Source of the DNA: Dichetophora obliterata
Taxonomy: Eukaryota; Arthropoda; Insecta; Diptera; Sciomyzidae
DNA length: 64,000 nucleotides
Assembly: GCA_963920525.1 (NCBI GenBank)
Contig: OY986439.1
Coordinates: 30,948,319 to 31,012,318, forward strand
Reading direction: 5' to 3'
A model generated the notes under the pieces. That model saw only the letters and a list, made by a program, of their open reading frames with translations. It searched no databases and was not told the origin of the DNA. The position numbers and the translations under genes are program-made. Of this stretch, positions 1 to 11,661 are shown piece by piece; within the stretch, counting starts at the first letter, position 1; each line of letters opens with the position of its first letter.

Positions 1-419
1 TTCGACCACAATTTACATATACAATTTCACTGATAACATTTTATTCGCGTTTGGCAACGGGGCCGCAACGCTCTGGGTTTAGGCTAGTAACTAATAAATT
101 ATTTGTTACAAAGTTAAGCTTATCGTTTTTACAAAATGTGTATATAAATAGCTACTATATCTTATAACAAAATGTGTTCTAAGACTTTTCCCTACTATTT
201 CATTTTGCTTCTACCTAATTTTCTGTATAATAAATAATAATTTGAATATTCTCAATGAGCAAAAATACCACAAAAAATAATAAATAAAACAGCAAATATC
301 TTCTCCTTGATTGATGGCAAATTTTTAATACAAGGAGTGCTCCTGTGATCACGAAATTTTGTATGCTTGGTATGTGCCAGATACCTAAAAGAATTATTTT
401 CAAAATGAATGAAATAGGT
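1..419. other. AT-rich non-coding DNA, unassigned
   Basis: No supported gene or structured repeat is visible here. The stretch is AT-rich and leads into the tandem array that starts near 420. The short open frame at 215-403 on the minus strand is hydrophobic and looks like chance. Confidence 0.5.
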
Positions 420-548
420 CCTTGAGTATCTCTCTTGGACTTATATTAAGTTTTTACAGGATTTTGTATGGGAGGTACATGTGTAGAAAAATTGACCGAT
501 CTTAATGAAACTTCGTAAGAAAGCTAAGAAAATATAGTAATATATGTA

Positions 549-1493
549 CAGGGAAGCGCCCATATTCGAAGCGCCCATTTTATTTTTAAATAAATCAAAG
601 AAACCACAATTTTTTGTCTGTTCGTCATAAATATCATTTAATTGGGTTCAATTTGATTTGCTTACATTATTTTTTGAATATGATGTCTCGTAAATGGTCG
701 CCATTGGCCTCTACGACATATTGTGCCCGTTTTGCAGCATTTTCCATGGTTTTCTTCAACATTTCGATGGGAATGGCGGTTATTTCTTGACGGATGTTGG
801 TTTTCAGCTCTTCTAGGGTCTTTGGCTTGTTGACGTAAACCTTTGATTTCAAATAACCCCACAAAAAGAAGTCTGGAGGCGTTAAATCTGGTGATCTTGG
901 CGGCCAATCGAAATCACCATTTTTTGACATCAAACGGCCAGGGAACAATTGCTTCAAAAAATCGATTGTAGTGCGGCTTGTGTGTGGTGGCGCGCCGTCT
1001 TGTTGAAACCAGTAGTGCCTGATACGCTTTCGACGAACGATTGGCATGAAAAAATTGTTTATCATATCGCGATAACGCTCCTGATTGACAGTAACTCTGT
1101 GGCCATTATCATCTACGAAAAAGAACGGCCCAATGAGCAGTTTAGCACAAACGCCGCACCAAACAGTGACTTTTGCATCGTGAAGAGGTACCTCTAGAAT
1201 CTCTTGTGGATTTTTAGTGGCATAAATATGGCAATTTTGTTTGTTTACCGTTCCGTTCAACTGAAAATGAGCTTCATCGCTCATTTTTTGAAAGCACGTT
1301 GAGTTTTCACTATTGACTTGTTTTGTTGTATGTAAATTTCAACAACTTTAGAGCGTTCGCGTGGCGTGTACTGTTCCATTGTAAATATTTGCTTGGAATG
1401 ACGCTTCAAACGCGGTATGTCATTAGTCGATTTGGCATCACTGCGGAAAGTTACAGTGTTGCCAGATAGGCGCTTCGAATATGGACAACCCTG
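549..1493 (-). mobile_element. Internally deleted mariner of the DD41D (rosa-like) group
   Basis: The element starts CAGGG at 549 and ends CCCTG at 1493. TA flanks both sides (547-548, 1494-1495), and neighbouring array units show the uninterrupted target 'atatgTAtact'. The inverted ends share 'CCATATTCGAAGCGCC', although the left end carries an extra GAAGCGCC-like block. At 945 bp it is shorter than a complete mariner of about 1.3 kb because the middle of the transposase gene is missing. It cannot move by itself but keeps both ends, so an active relative could in principle mobilise it. Confidence 0.9.
667..1379 (-). pseudogene. Mariner transposase, DD41D type, internal deletion
   Basis: The reading begins with ATG at 1379 and encodes a typical mariner N-terminus (MEQYTPRERSKVVEIYIQQN, ending near QRAFKK). 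It then breaks near 1285 and resumes in another frame with MSDEAHFQLNG. The second part (205 codons, stop at 667) holds the catalytic half: first Asp in SDEAHF, second in WFQQDGAPPHTS, third in SPDLTPPDFFLWG. I count 41 residues between the second and third Asp, the signature of the rosa-like mariner subfamily known from tephritids. Most of the DNA-binding domain (roughly a hundred residues between helix 1 and SDEAHF) is gone. In life the protein would bind the inverted ends and cut at TA. All three catalytic Asp remain, but without the DNA-binding region the product cannot be functional. Confidence 0.9.
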
Positions 1494-2211
1494 TATACTT
1501 AAAATTGTTGAAATCGGTTTCTCCTTAGGGGCATCTCCCTTGGACTTATATAAGTTTTTACATGATTTCGTATGGGAGGTTCATATGTAGACAAATTTTC
1601 CGATCTTAATGAAACTCGGTAAGAAAGCTAACAAAATATAGTTTTATATGTATACTAAAAATGGTTGAAATTGGTTCGATGCGAGGGGTACCTCCCTTGA
1701 ACCTCTTTTAAGTTTTAACATGATTTTGTATGGGATGTACTTACAAAAGAAAGCCGATCTGAACAAAACTCAGTGAGAAGAATAAGTAAATAGTGTCATA
1801 AATGTAAACCAAAAATATCCTAAATCGGCAAGAACCTAGGAATACCTCTTTTGGACCTTTATTAATTTTTTACATAATTTTGTATGGGAGGTACATACAA
1901 AAGAAGGCCGATCTTAAGGAAACTCGGTGAAAAAATAACAAATATGTATTGTAAGATTTGTACTGAATATGGTCGAAATCGGTTAGACCCTATGGGTACC
2001 TCCCTTAGACCTTACATTAGTTTTACATGATTTTGTATGGGAGGTACATATGTATAAAAGTTGGCCGATCTTAATGAAACTCAGTGAGAAGACTAAGTAA
2101 AAGAGTGATAGATGCATTCCTAAAATGGGTCGAAATCGGTAAAATCTTAGGGGTAGCTCCTGTGGACTTATATTAATTTGTTACATAATTTTGTATAGCA
2201 GGTATATATAT

Positions 2212-3020
2212 CAGAGAACTGTATGAGTGGCTTCAACGAATATACAAAATGTGGACTCGCTCAAAAAGTAAGCTTCGCTTAGCTTGCTATTAACCACTGT
2301 ATTGCTTAAGAGACTCGCTGTAACGAAAAGATAAAGCTACAAACACTCAGCCTCTCAAAGCTCCTCACTCGCCCTATTCACTGCAAGTTGATAAACTATT
2401 TGCACGACTCTCAAAGCTTGAGCGAATCACAGCGAGTTTTCTACACAGTTAGATACTGCACTGATTTCAACTACGCTGATGTTTATCGTGCACAAGAAAT
2501 AAAAAAGGAATGATTGCAAGATGAATGTCGCAGGATTCAATTATGAAGATCATGAACACCAGCTAGAATAGGTTTTTCCAAATTTTTTCGGAAAAAGACA
2601 TGCGGCGACAATGAAATACAGAGCACCAATGCAAATTTTTTATTAACAAGGCAAATTGCAAACTCAGAGCATTTGGCGGGTCCCATTTACAACGTCGCTT
2701 TATCTCGAAGCAGGCAGAATTTTCACTATATTTGCAATGTTTGTTCGAAGACTCTCACAACTTTCAGCTAAATCGCGAAGCAGGCAAAATGATCACTATA
2801 TTCACTATGTTTGTTCGCCAAACTCTCAACGTGAGGATCGAAGCAAGCACATATTGTAGAGCAGAGAGTGAGAGCATAATTCACACTCAACATTAAAAAA
2901 GAGAGTGAGTTAATGCGAAGCAAACAAAATTGTTTGAGGAATGCAAATGCCTGAGAAAACAGAAAATGTAGTGAAGAAGGAGAGTGAGTTATGAAGCGAA
3001 GCGCTTGTTGCAGATCTCTG
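2212..3020. mobile_element. Non-autonomous hAT (hobo-like ends) element
   Basis: The left end CAGAGAACTG (2212) and the right end, read in reverse as CAGAGATCTGCAACAAG (from 3020), are hobo/Hermes-type hAT terminal repeats. Flanks ATATATAT (2204-2211) and GTATATAT (3021-3028) fit an 8 bp target duplication with one mismatch. It interrupts the 155 bp array exactly, since removing 817 bp restores the unit spacing. The 809 bp interior has no transposase. It contains subterminal repeats such as 'GCGAAGCAGGCA' followed by 'TCACTATATT', and several 'AGAGAGTGAG' blocks that could be transposase-binding repeats. Confidence 0.85.
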
Positions 3021-3320
3021 GTATATATGTACAACAGATAGTCGATCTAAACGAAACTCGGTTAGAAGGTAAAGCAAATAGATTAAAGAACGTTTACTTA
3101 AAATGGTCGTAATCGGTAAGACCCTAGGGGTACCTCCCTTGGACCTATGTTAATTTTATACATGATTTTGTATGGAAGGTACATATAAAAGAAATCTGAT
3201 CTTAACGAAACTCGGTAAAAAGACTTAACAAATAAAGAAATAGATATATATTGAATATGGTTGAAATCGGTCAGACCATAGGGGTACCTGGGAGGTACAT
3301 AGTTACAAAAGTTGGCCGAT

Positions 3321-3640
3321 GACAAACAACTAGAATTTGTATTTAAAATCAAGAATGATTTAAACTATCAAACATTTAGAATTTGTATTTAAATCGTTGA
3401 AAATTAACATAATAATAAATAATAAGGTCATATAGAAAATTTTTTTTCGTTAACAAATGTTGTAATAAAAGTTAAAGTAAAAAATAAATGTTCAAAAAAT
3501 CAAAAACTCATATCGCTACTGACATTATAACTATTGACTTTTTCATCAGAATCACTACAAACAATAGAAAATTCATCAACTAATTTTGTTAATTTCTCAA
3601 CTTCTTCATCAAATTTGATGACCTAATTTATTTGCATAGT
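3321..3640 (-). pseudogene. 3' end of an unidentified TE gene with acidic C-terminal tail
   Basis: On the minus strand a short frame, roughly 3600 to 3509, encodes an Asp/Ser-rich tail (EKLTKLVDEFSIVCSDSDEK) ending in a stop. It is followed by an AT-rich 3' flank at 3325-3450. That flank, with its doubled motif 'AGAATTTGTATTTAAA', matches 15545-15690, where it again follows an acidic tail and stop. I read both as 3' ends of one TE family. I do not recognise the family, and no upstream coding sequence is kept here. Confidence 0.55.
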
Positions 3641-3660
3641 AACAAAAAGCTGTAGTGGGA

Positions 3661-6640
3661 GGTCTCCCACCACAAATTCTATTTTAAAGAGTGCTAATAA
3701 TTGGGGTTTTCAACTATGGCAAAAAACCACAATACCACGATAACACACTATTGTGAATACCCTTAATTGTTAATAAACAAAAAAACTAAAATAATATTAA
3801 TGACTAGCAAATTCAATTAATTTAAGAAACAAAACATATAAAAAATAAAATACAGAACAGTTTTAGGTATTATTGTACAAATGCTAAACATTTTTTTTGT
3901 TTAATGTTTTTTGTGTTTAAGGCAAAATTAGGTTAGAAAAGACTTTTTAAAATTAAATTTTTTGTTTTAATTATTTTTAAAGCAATACATTAAGCTGATC
4001 AACGCGTCTTATTTTTCATTAAAAAGTTTTGTACGGATATTATTATAAATATAACGCGCTGATGAGAAGCACCGTTCTGATTTTATGCTAGTTGGAGAAA
4101 TAGTTGTACGATAATTGCAAGCAATTTGTAAGTTTCGATCACGATTGCTTTCACCACAAAACAAAATTATTTCCTAAGTCAGAATATCTGACAATTTTGA
4201 AATACTTAGCTGACTGCCCGATGTTGCAAATTCTTCTAAAATTTTGCAAGGCCTTTGCTCCGGTGATTCACACTCATCGTTTTAGCAATCTTTTCCAGCC
4301 TCAATATAAGGTTTTTAAAATCTCAAACTTAAATTGAAATGGTTGAAACATGTAAATGTATATTTGTAATAGAAATTTTTCATTTAAAAATCCCGGGAAC
4401 CTGAAAAGAAAATTCCGGGATTTAAAGGGGCTTAAATCGTCCAGGATCCTGGGATTGACTTCTCTAATATGAATGTTCTTACGATCTGAAAAAATAATAA
4501 CAACTGTTATGCCATTAACGCAATAATCTATTAACGTGTTATTTAATCTCTACTAAGCTTATTATAATTAATAACTTGAGCTGCAAGCTGAGAGGCTTTT
4601 AAAAAGCCATTGAAAGCTTTCTTTCTATTTAGGTATGCTTTAATACAAGCTTTAACATATGATATTTTTTCCTGAACAAACGTATGTTGGCATCATTCGC
4701 GATTAATTTGTTGGCCAGAAAGAACCTATATAGAAAAGTTTTAATAACACCAAAGAAAAAAAAAAAAGGTTCTGCAGCGTGAAAGTTTTTCTTTAGAATT
4801 TTTCACGTATTTTATCTGTTACGCCTGAAGGAATTTCAAGTGGAAGGAAATAAAATATAAGCTCGCTGGCAACACTTGACTTTATTGAGCAGGCGGGCTT
4901 GAAAATTGTATTTAAAGATTATTGCTACTTTTTATAAAAGGGTTAAAAAAAAACAAAAAAAAAAAAACAAACAAAAAATGATTTTGTTACGTTATTGCAG
5001 GCAGCGTTAAAAAATAACAGAAGTAAAAATAAGAAAAATGAATAACCAGGCCAAAAAAGTTATGTTTAGTTAAAGTTTAAGAGCATTCTTTGTAGAAGTA
5101 AAAGATAACAAAAACAATTTCATAAGAAATGTAAAAAGCTATCGCATCATCTATTAAAGTGTAGCAAAAAGGAAATAAAAGGAAATTTGCAATTTACAAA
5201 GCTGTAGAAAACGTATATGTTTTTTTTTTCTTTTTTAATAAAAAGATGCACATAGTAGCAAAACAACATAAGAAGAAGAAAAGTTTGATGCAGGATGCCT
5301 TGGCGAATCAAATTCGAACAATTCATGCGAATGAAAAAGTTTTTAAGTACATTTAATAATGCTTTTCTTCATAATTTGTGACAATTTAATGTTAAGCAGT
5401 TCTAGTAGACAGTTGTACTGAAAGGCAGAAAATTGCAGTGACATTAAGAACATTTTAAGCCCCTTTAAGACTTAAGTTAAAAGAGAACGCTGCTTCAGAA
5501 GTTCAGTCTTTACAAAAATTTGAAAGCTTTTTAAGCTTAAAAATAATATTCTGAATTTTTAAAAACTTTTACGTATGTGCCTCTACTGAATAGCATAAAA
5601 GCACTTGAATAGCATAAAAACCTTAAATTTTTAAAAAATTAAATATTTGAAAATTTTTCAAATGCCTCAACGTTTTTTAAACCTTAAAAGTGTAAACGCT
5701 TTAATAACTGAAAAGTTTTAAGAGCTTTAAAACTGCAAAAACTTAAAATCGCACAAAGCTAGCAGCAATGGCTATGCAGCTAAATAATGCTTGCATTTCC
5801 AGGCTAACAACTACTGTAATGTGCTATACAATTAAAGAAACTCTATCAGGCAAAAGTTGGCTTTAAAGCTAAGCTACTACTATTATTTTTTGTATTTTTT
5901 TTAAACTCCATCTAACTCGCTATCACTGCAGATGCCTAACCCTACTTGGCTTCGTACTCTGAGTAGTAATTTTTATGGCTATCGTGGGAAATTTCCTTCT
6001 TTAATGTGATGAAGAGTAAAACGAGAAAAAAAAAAAAAAAAAAAAGAAGGCAAAAGCAACAAAGGTAGAAGAAAGTTGCTTGCCAACAAATTTTGGCTTA
6101 ATCATCATTGTTAGTTTTTGGCATATATGTAGACAACAATAACAGCTGGCTGTACTGGCAAAGCGGTCTGAGAATGTTGGTACGCTTGGTCAGACGCTCC
6201 CACATAGCATCAACAGTGACACAACAGTATTAAAAAATAGCGCCATCAGCAGTTTATAGAGAAACAAGTTGCTGTTTTTCTAGTTTTTATTTTACTTTAT
6301 GGTGATGCGACAAAGTGATCAAAATGTAACACATTTTTTTTTCGTTAGCAGTAATTTTAACAAGATTAAAAGAAAACAATAAAGAATGTTTTTTTATGTT
6401 TTTTATGTTAACTGAAGTAGGCTTGAATTCTCTAAGCTTAAAGTTTTTATTTACGAATTTGTATTAGATTTTTATGCACAAATTTGATACAAAACACTCT
6501 GCGGCTTAATGATTTCGATGAATTTATTTTTATAACTGCTTTATGATTTTTTCCAAGATTTCTTTTAATTAATAAAAATTTCTATTTATTTTTATCATAT
6601 TTTACTATCTGAAATTTGGTTATAATATTATAATTATATA
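3661..6640. other. AT-rich non-coding DNA
   Basis: No supported gene is present. Visible details are a short inverted repeat with AATCCCGGGAA/TTCCGGGATT arms at about 4388-4423, and A-runs near 4757, 4945 and 6008 to 6028. An open frame at 4104-4337 has no recognisable motif and I leave it out. Confidence 0.5.
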
Positions 6641-6895
6641 CAGTGATGTGAAACAGGGACACCTGTGTTTTTATCTCTTAAGCTGCATCAATTATATACA
6701 AGGTGTCGCAGATATAGATTTAACTTTCTCAAGTGGTGATTCTCCTTGAGTAGGCGAGTAAAAATATGCACACATGAGGCCACCCCCTCCCCTTTGGGAG
6801 CTAGAGTGGAAAAACTTGAAAATAGGTGTCTTTACATTTGACTACATATTTAATGTGTCTCTTAGTCGATTTCAAAAGTTTATATATTGTTGTGA
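6641..6895 (+). repeat. Left arm of the 2.7 kb inverted-repeat element
   Basis: This arm matches the reverse complement of 9070-9340 through most of its length. The homology stops where the endonuclease reading frame begins near 6896, immediately after an in-frame TGA. Confidence 0.8.
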
Positions 6896-8895
6896 AGAAT
6901 TCGATTTTTCAATATAAGCCTAATATGTGCGCACGCTCCGACAGAAGACAAGGACGATGAGATCAAGGAAATTTTCTACAAGTGCCTTGAAAATGCTTAC
7001 GAGCGCTGCCCCCGCCACGACGTAAAAATCGTGCTTGGTGACTTCAACGCTAAGGTGGGCAAGGAAAATATTTTTGGTCCAACAGTCGGAAAGTTCAGCC
7101 TCCACGACAACACCTCCGATAACGGAATGAGGCTGATTGACTTCGCCGCAGCACGAAACATGGTCGTAAGTAGCACTAGATTCAAGCATCTCAATATTCA
7201 TAAAGCCACCTGGATGTCCCCTGATCAAAAAACCAAGAATCAAATTGATCACGTTTTGATCGACGGAAGGCACTCTTCCAGTGTATTGGATGTACGCAAG
7301 ATCCGTGGTGCAAACATTGACTCGGATCACTATCTTGTTGCAGCCAAGATCCGTACACGTCTGTGCGCAGCTAAGAATACACGCAACCCTACACAGAGGA
7401 AGCTAGACGTCGACAAGCTGCAATCAAAACAGACAGCCGATGCTTTCGCCACTCGACTCTCACTCCTGCTTCAAAGCACTCCTCCAATCGATGATATATG
7501 CGCGCAGTGGACACACATTTCCAACTCCATGCGTGCGGCTGCTGAAGAGGTGATTGGCTACCAACGCCCTCGCCGAAACCAGTGGTACGACCAGGAGTGT
7601 CGCGACGCCACTGTAGAGAAAGACGCCGCCTACAAAGCCACCCTGCAGTCGGTTGTAACGCGCGCTGCTAAGGAGCGATACAAAGAAAAGAGGAGGGAAG
7701 AGAGACATATTTTCAGGCGGAAAAAAAGAGAGGCAGAAAAGCGCGAGCAGGAGAAGATTGAGATGTATGGTGACAGGAATGAGGCCCGAAAATTTTTCGA
7801 AAAAATAAGACGCCTTGCCGATGGTTTTAAAACCGGGGCCTTTTCCTGCAAGGATGAAAACGGGAATCTAGTGATAGATGTCCAGAGTACACTGACGTTA
7901 TGGAGGGAACACTTCTCTAAGCTTCTAAATGGCGACGCTGACAACAATCCCGCCAATAGAGATGATATTCCGGAAACCCCAATTTTGGATGACAGCGTTG
8001 AGGTTCCGCTGCCCGACTATGATGAAGTTCTGACAGCTATAGCTCGGCTTAAAAATAACAAAGCCGCGGGAGCTGATGGCTTACCTGCTGAGCTGTTTAA
8101 GAACGGAGGCGAAGCTCTACTTAAATGCATTCACGAGCTTCTATGCAGAATATGGTCGGAAGGAATGCATTCCGAACGATTGGAATCTCAGTGTGCTCTG
8201 CCCAATCCACAAGAAAAGCGATCCCACTATCTGTGCCAATTACCGTGGGATAAGTCTTCTTAATATCGCATATAAGGTCCTGTCGAGCGTTTTATGTGAA
8301 AGATTGAAGCCCATTGTAAACAAACTGATCGGACCTTATCAGTGTGGCTTCAGACCTGGAAAGTCCACCATCGACCAGATTTTCACGCAATGACAAATCT
8401 TGGAGAAGACTCCAGAAAAAACAAGTCGACACCCACCATCTTTTTATCGACTACAAAGCCGCCTTCGACAGCCCAATAAGGAAGCATCTGTACTCCACCA
8501 TATCTGAATTTGGTATTCCTGCAAAACTAATACGACTTTTCAGGATGACACTGAGCAACACCAGCAGCGCAGTTAAAATCGGGAAGGACCTCTCCCCACC
8601 ATTTATTACCAAACGAGGTTTCAGACAAGGTGATTTCTTATCGTGCGACTTTTTCAACCTAATGATGGAAAAGATCATCCGAGCTGCTGATCTGAGACGT
8701 AGTGGCACAATATTCTACAAGAGTGTTATGCTGCTTGCGTATGCTGATGACATAGATATCATTGGCCATAATACGCGCGAAGTCAGTGCAGCATTTTCCA
8801 GATTAGAAAGAGAGTCAAGTCGAATGGGTCTGGCAGTGAATGCAGATAAGACGAAATACTTAGTGTCAACAAACAAACAGTCCCAGCATCTTGGT
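6896..8895 (+). pseudogene. Non-LTR retrotransposon endonuclease-reverse transcriptase, truncated at both ends
   Basis: The frame opens inside the apurinic-type endonuclease domain (FFNISLICAHAPTED, then LGDFNAKVG near 7034, IDHVLIDGRH and DSDHYLVAAK). It continues through a basic linker into the reverse transcriptase: NKAAGADGLPAELFK near 8060, YRGISLLN, GFRPGKST, LFIDYKAAFDS, RGFRQGD, and the catalytic AYADD near 8737. Frame 7031-8263 is open. One extra base near 8160 shifts the frame, a TGA falls after 'IFT' at 8391, and another extra base near 8412 shifts it again. The first half of the endonuclease and everything after KYLVSTNKQSQ are missing. Proteins of this kind are often annotated as 'craniofacial development protein 2-like' or 'endonuclease-reverse transcriptase'. 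It is dead, but the decay is light, so the fragment is fairly young. The exact clade is not assigned. Confidence 0.9.
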
Positions 8896-9069
8896 AATTT
8901 TTTTTTTTATTTTGGATAAAGTTTTCTATTGACTTGGTTTTTGATCTTGCCATAGTGCTTGAGTACTCAATGCAAACATAACTATTTTTTTATTTTAAAT
9001 TACCACACGTAAAACAGTTAGCTTTTGGTGTGTTAAGATTAGAAAACGGTTTTTGTGTCATTGGTTTGA

Positions 9070-9340
9070 AGGTAATGTAGTCTCTTTTTCAAGATGCTAT
9101 TGACTTTGGAGATCGGTTTAGAGATAAATAAAATATAGAGTAAGATGTAATGACACATATTATAAAGTTTTTCCTCTCTAGTTCCCAAAGGGAGGAGGGG
9201 TGAACCTCATCCTTGCATATTTTTACTCGCCTAATTAAGGAGAATCCCCACCCGAGGGAGTTTAATGTGGCACCTTGTATATAATTCATGCAGCTTTAAA
9301 TATAAAAATACCAGTGTCCCTGTTTATTTTTACATCACTG
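9070..9340 (-). repeat. Right arm of the 2.7 kb inverted-repeat element
   Basis: This is the inverted partner of 6641-6895. It ends in ACATCACTG followed by TA. About 175 bp between the retrotransposon break (8895) and this arm match neither the arms nor the gene and may be remains of the original element interior. Confidence 0.8.
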
Positions 9341-11352
9341 TATAACCAAATTATTACAATAATATAACATGTGCAATGTTTAATTCTTTTTAAATTTTGT
9401 TATTTTTATATATGTATTAAATTTTTTACTCAAACCGATATATTTTTATTTCTTTTGTACTTAATAATAATAATCAATAAGTTACTTTGTATTTTAATTC
9501 TATTTTTTGTTTCAATATTTTGTTTTACTTCAAAATAATTTTTTTGCATAAGTTATGAATTTTTGCCATTTTGTATATTTTTCTTAAATAATTTTTCATT
9601 AAGTTTTTATGAATATTTTGATATGTTTTATATAATCCAGAACAATTTTCCATATTCAGTGAACAAATTTTCTACAAATCATCACCATTGTTGCCCTGTG
9701 CCTTTGGGAACATCATAAAGATGGCTGAGTGCACACAGATAAGGGCGCAAAAAAATACAACAAAAATACCAGACTAATTTCCGTCTAGCCATAATATGCA
9801 TATCCTGTCTTTTACTCCTTGCATTGCTTTGTCATTTGCTCTTTTGCTCTAGGATACTGAAGACACCCAACTCTATGCCACCACTGCCTCAACCTCTTTT
9901 CTGCTCATATCCTTATGCTACAATATTTTGTTTGCATTTGGGGAAAATCGTTTTGGTAATCATGCTAATAACTTGGCTTTGCAAGTAATTAGCCACAATG
10001 AGTACAGTCACAGAGACATATATATTTGTAATTGTGTGCCTCCGCTGTGGCGATGTGTGTGAAAGTATATCTTCTGTGCTGATGTCGCTTTGTTTGTTTT
10101 TGTGGTTCTGCCTTTGCAATATCTATTGAAACTGTCGTATTTTTGTGTTTCTTTTTTTGCTTAGCTGCAGCTCAATTAAGATATCGTCGCCGCATCTTGT
10201 TTGGCTGCAATTTGGCTGAATGTGGCTGTCATGTGGCTGGTGGTTTTGTGGCATGATGCGGTTGTTATGAGGTAAGGAATGGCACACTACTGTATCGCAG
10301 TCGGGGTAATAAAGAAGTATGATTTTATGAATGTAGTGGCTTTGTTCAAGCAGCTCACTGAATAGAAAGTTTCTTTTAATAGTACATCGTGGCGTATGAG
10401 CTACATTAAATCATAGTTTGTAATAACTTCAAACAACCTATATTAAAGCAAAAAAAAAAGCAAAATATTTTGCTATTGAAATTTGGATTATTAAACTGGT
10501 AGAATCTCCAAAGTGCTTATCATGAAAAAAAAGCACAAACTAAGTTAAAGTTCTATGCAATTTGTTGAAAAATGTTCAATGCTTGGATCTACTTCAAAAG
10601 AGTTCTAAAAGAGTTTTAAAAACTATGAATGAGAATGGAATCAAGCACAGAATGTTGATTTTTTTTTTTTGCTTAATGATGTTTAGTTCAGATGAGTATT
10701 GTTAAATTGAAATTTTTTTTTTCGTCAAATTGTAGCAGAATTATAATTGATGTAGAGCACATCACAGCACATTTTTCTTAATAACACAAATGCTCTGTTA
10801 ATTTCTACTCGTACATAAAGAATGAAGTCAAAAAATTATACCCTTGGAAGAGTCATTGGGCCAGAAATTTGGGTGGCCAAAAATCATATCTTGGCGTGAA
10901 AAAGACAGAATTTAATAAAAATTGGTGCAGGATACTTGAAATAAAGCATATTTTCCAAGTGCTATCAATAAAATACTGTATCTCGTCTTATACTGGCACT
11001 AATTTATTGAAATTAGGTACTGTTATAGATATAATCTTCTTTCAGCATGACGGTAAAAGTGGGTGGGATTAAACAAAAGGTCGTGCCACCATCAATAAAT
11101 TACTCTATCACGTCTAATATTGGCACCAGTTTATTGAAATTGGGTATAGTGTTGGGTAGGATAGTTTCCGAGCATGTTAAAAAAGGGCGTGGCTTTACTA
11201 AATAAAAACGGTAGTTTGGTTATTATTAATGATTTGGTTATTATTAATGAATGAATAAGAGGACGCTTTTACTGAATCTGACGCGTGATATGTGAACTAA
11301 AAATAAATATGTCATACAATCGAGAAACAAAAAACCCGCAATTTGTCTACAT
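9341..11352. other. AT-rich non-coding DNA with a two-copy 127 bp repeat
   Basis: Most of this stretch shows no structure. From about 10910 to 11200 a block is repeated about once with a 127 bp offset: 'TTATTGAAATT' at 11004 and 11131, each preceded by 'TATTGGCACCAG' or 'TACTGGCACTAA'. 'TTTGGTTATTATTAATGA' is directly doubled at about 11216-11250. I cannot assign the element. Confidence 0.5.
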
Positions 11353-11661
11353 CAGGGATCGCCTAAATTTTTTTTGCAGCATGCAACAACAATTACAACA
11401 AAAATCAACAAAAACAAAAAATCTATGGCAACATGGTGCAAGAAACCTTCTGTAAACACTCTGTTTACAAACAAGGAAAAAACACCAACAAGCACGCGAT
11501 ATATTAACCAAAACAATAAAAAAAGAACAACACACGTGCGCTGTATTGTTGTGGTGCAGCTGCGCCTGTGAACGATTCGGCGAATTGCAACAATCATGAA
11601 AATCTTGAAGTTGTTGAAAAGAGTGGAAAGAGCGGAAAGAGTAAGGCGCTGACGATCCCTG
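11353..11661. mobile_element. Short hAT-like MITE
   Basis: The ends are CAGGGATCG at 11353 and its inverted copy CGATCCCTG ending at 11661. Flanks GTCTACAT and GTTTACAT give an 8 bp target duplication with one mismatch and the T at position 2 and A at position 7 favoured by hAT elements. The 309 bp interior is rich in CAA/AAC and carries no transposase. Confidence 0.75.

Larger units (their letters stand above)
420..3320. repeat. Satellite-like tandem array, about 155 bp unit, interrupted by two transposons
   Basis: The core TTTTGTATGGGAGGTACAT recurs with 'tatggg' at 467, 1571, 1729, 1883, 2036, 2194 (tatagc) and 3171 (tatgga). Uninterrupted spacings are 158, 154, 153 and 158. Each unit also carries 'CTCCCTTGGACC', 'GCCGATCTTAA' and 'GAAACTCGGT' blocks. 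The wide gaps 467-1571 and 2194-3171 shrink to about one unit once the mariner (945 bp plus TA) and the hAT-type element (809 bp plus 8 bp) are removed, so this is one array hit twice. The last unit is truncated near 3300. Similar arrays of about 150 bp occur inside Helitron/DINE-type elements of flies; assigning this one to such an element is inference. Confidence 0.85.
6641..9340. mobile_element. TA-flanked long-inverted-repeat element enclosing a reverse transcriptase fragment
   Basis: CAGTGATGT at 6641 and ACATCACTG ending at 9340 are each flanked by TA, as in Tc1/mariner-type insertions. Homology between the arms continues inward for about 255-270 bp (6641 to about 6895; about 9070 to 9340), including shared 'ATTATATACAAGGTG', 'GGCGAGTAAAAATATGCA' and 'GGAAAAACTT'. 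Divergence looks like 20-25%. Instead of a transposase, the interior holds a truncated non-LTR retrotransposon gene (6896-8895) followed by about 170 bp of unassigned sequence. A 12-13 bp match (AATTTGGTTATA) also lies just outside both ends, so the true boundary may be slightly wider. Confidence 0.75.

Noticed and set aside
2656..3034. Overlapping short frames in the hAT-type element
   Set aside because: They lie in subterminal repeats, conflict in strand and have no transposase motif.
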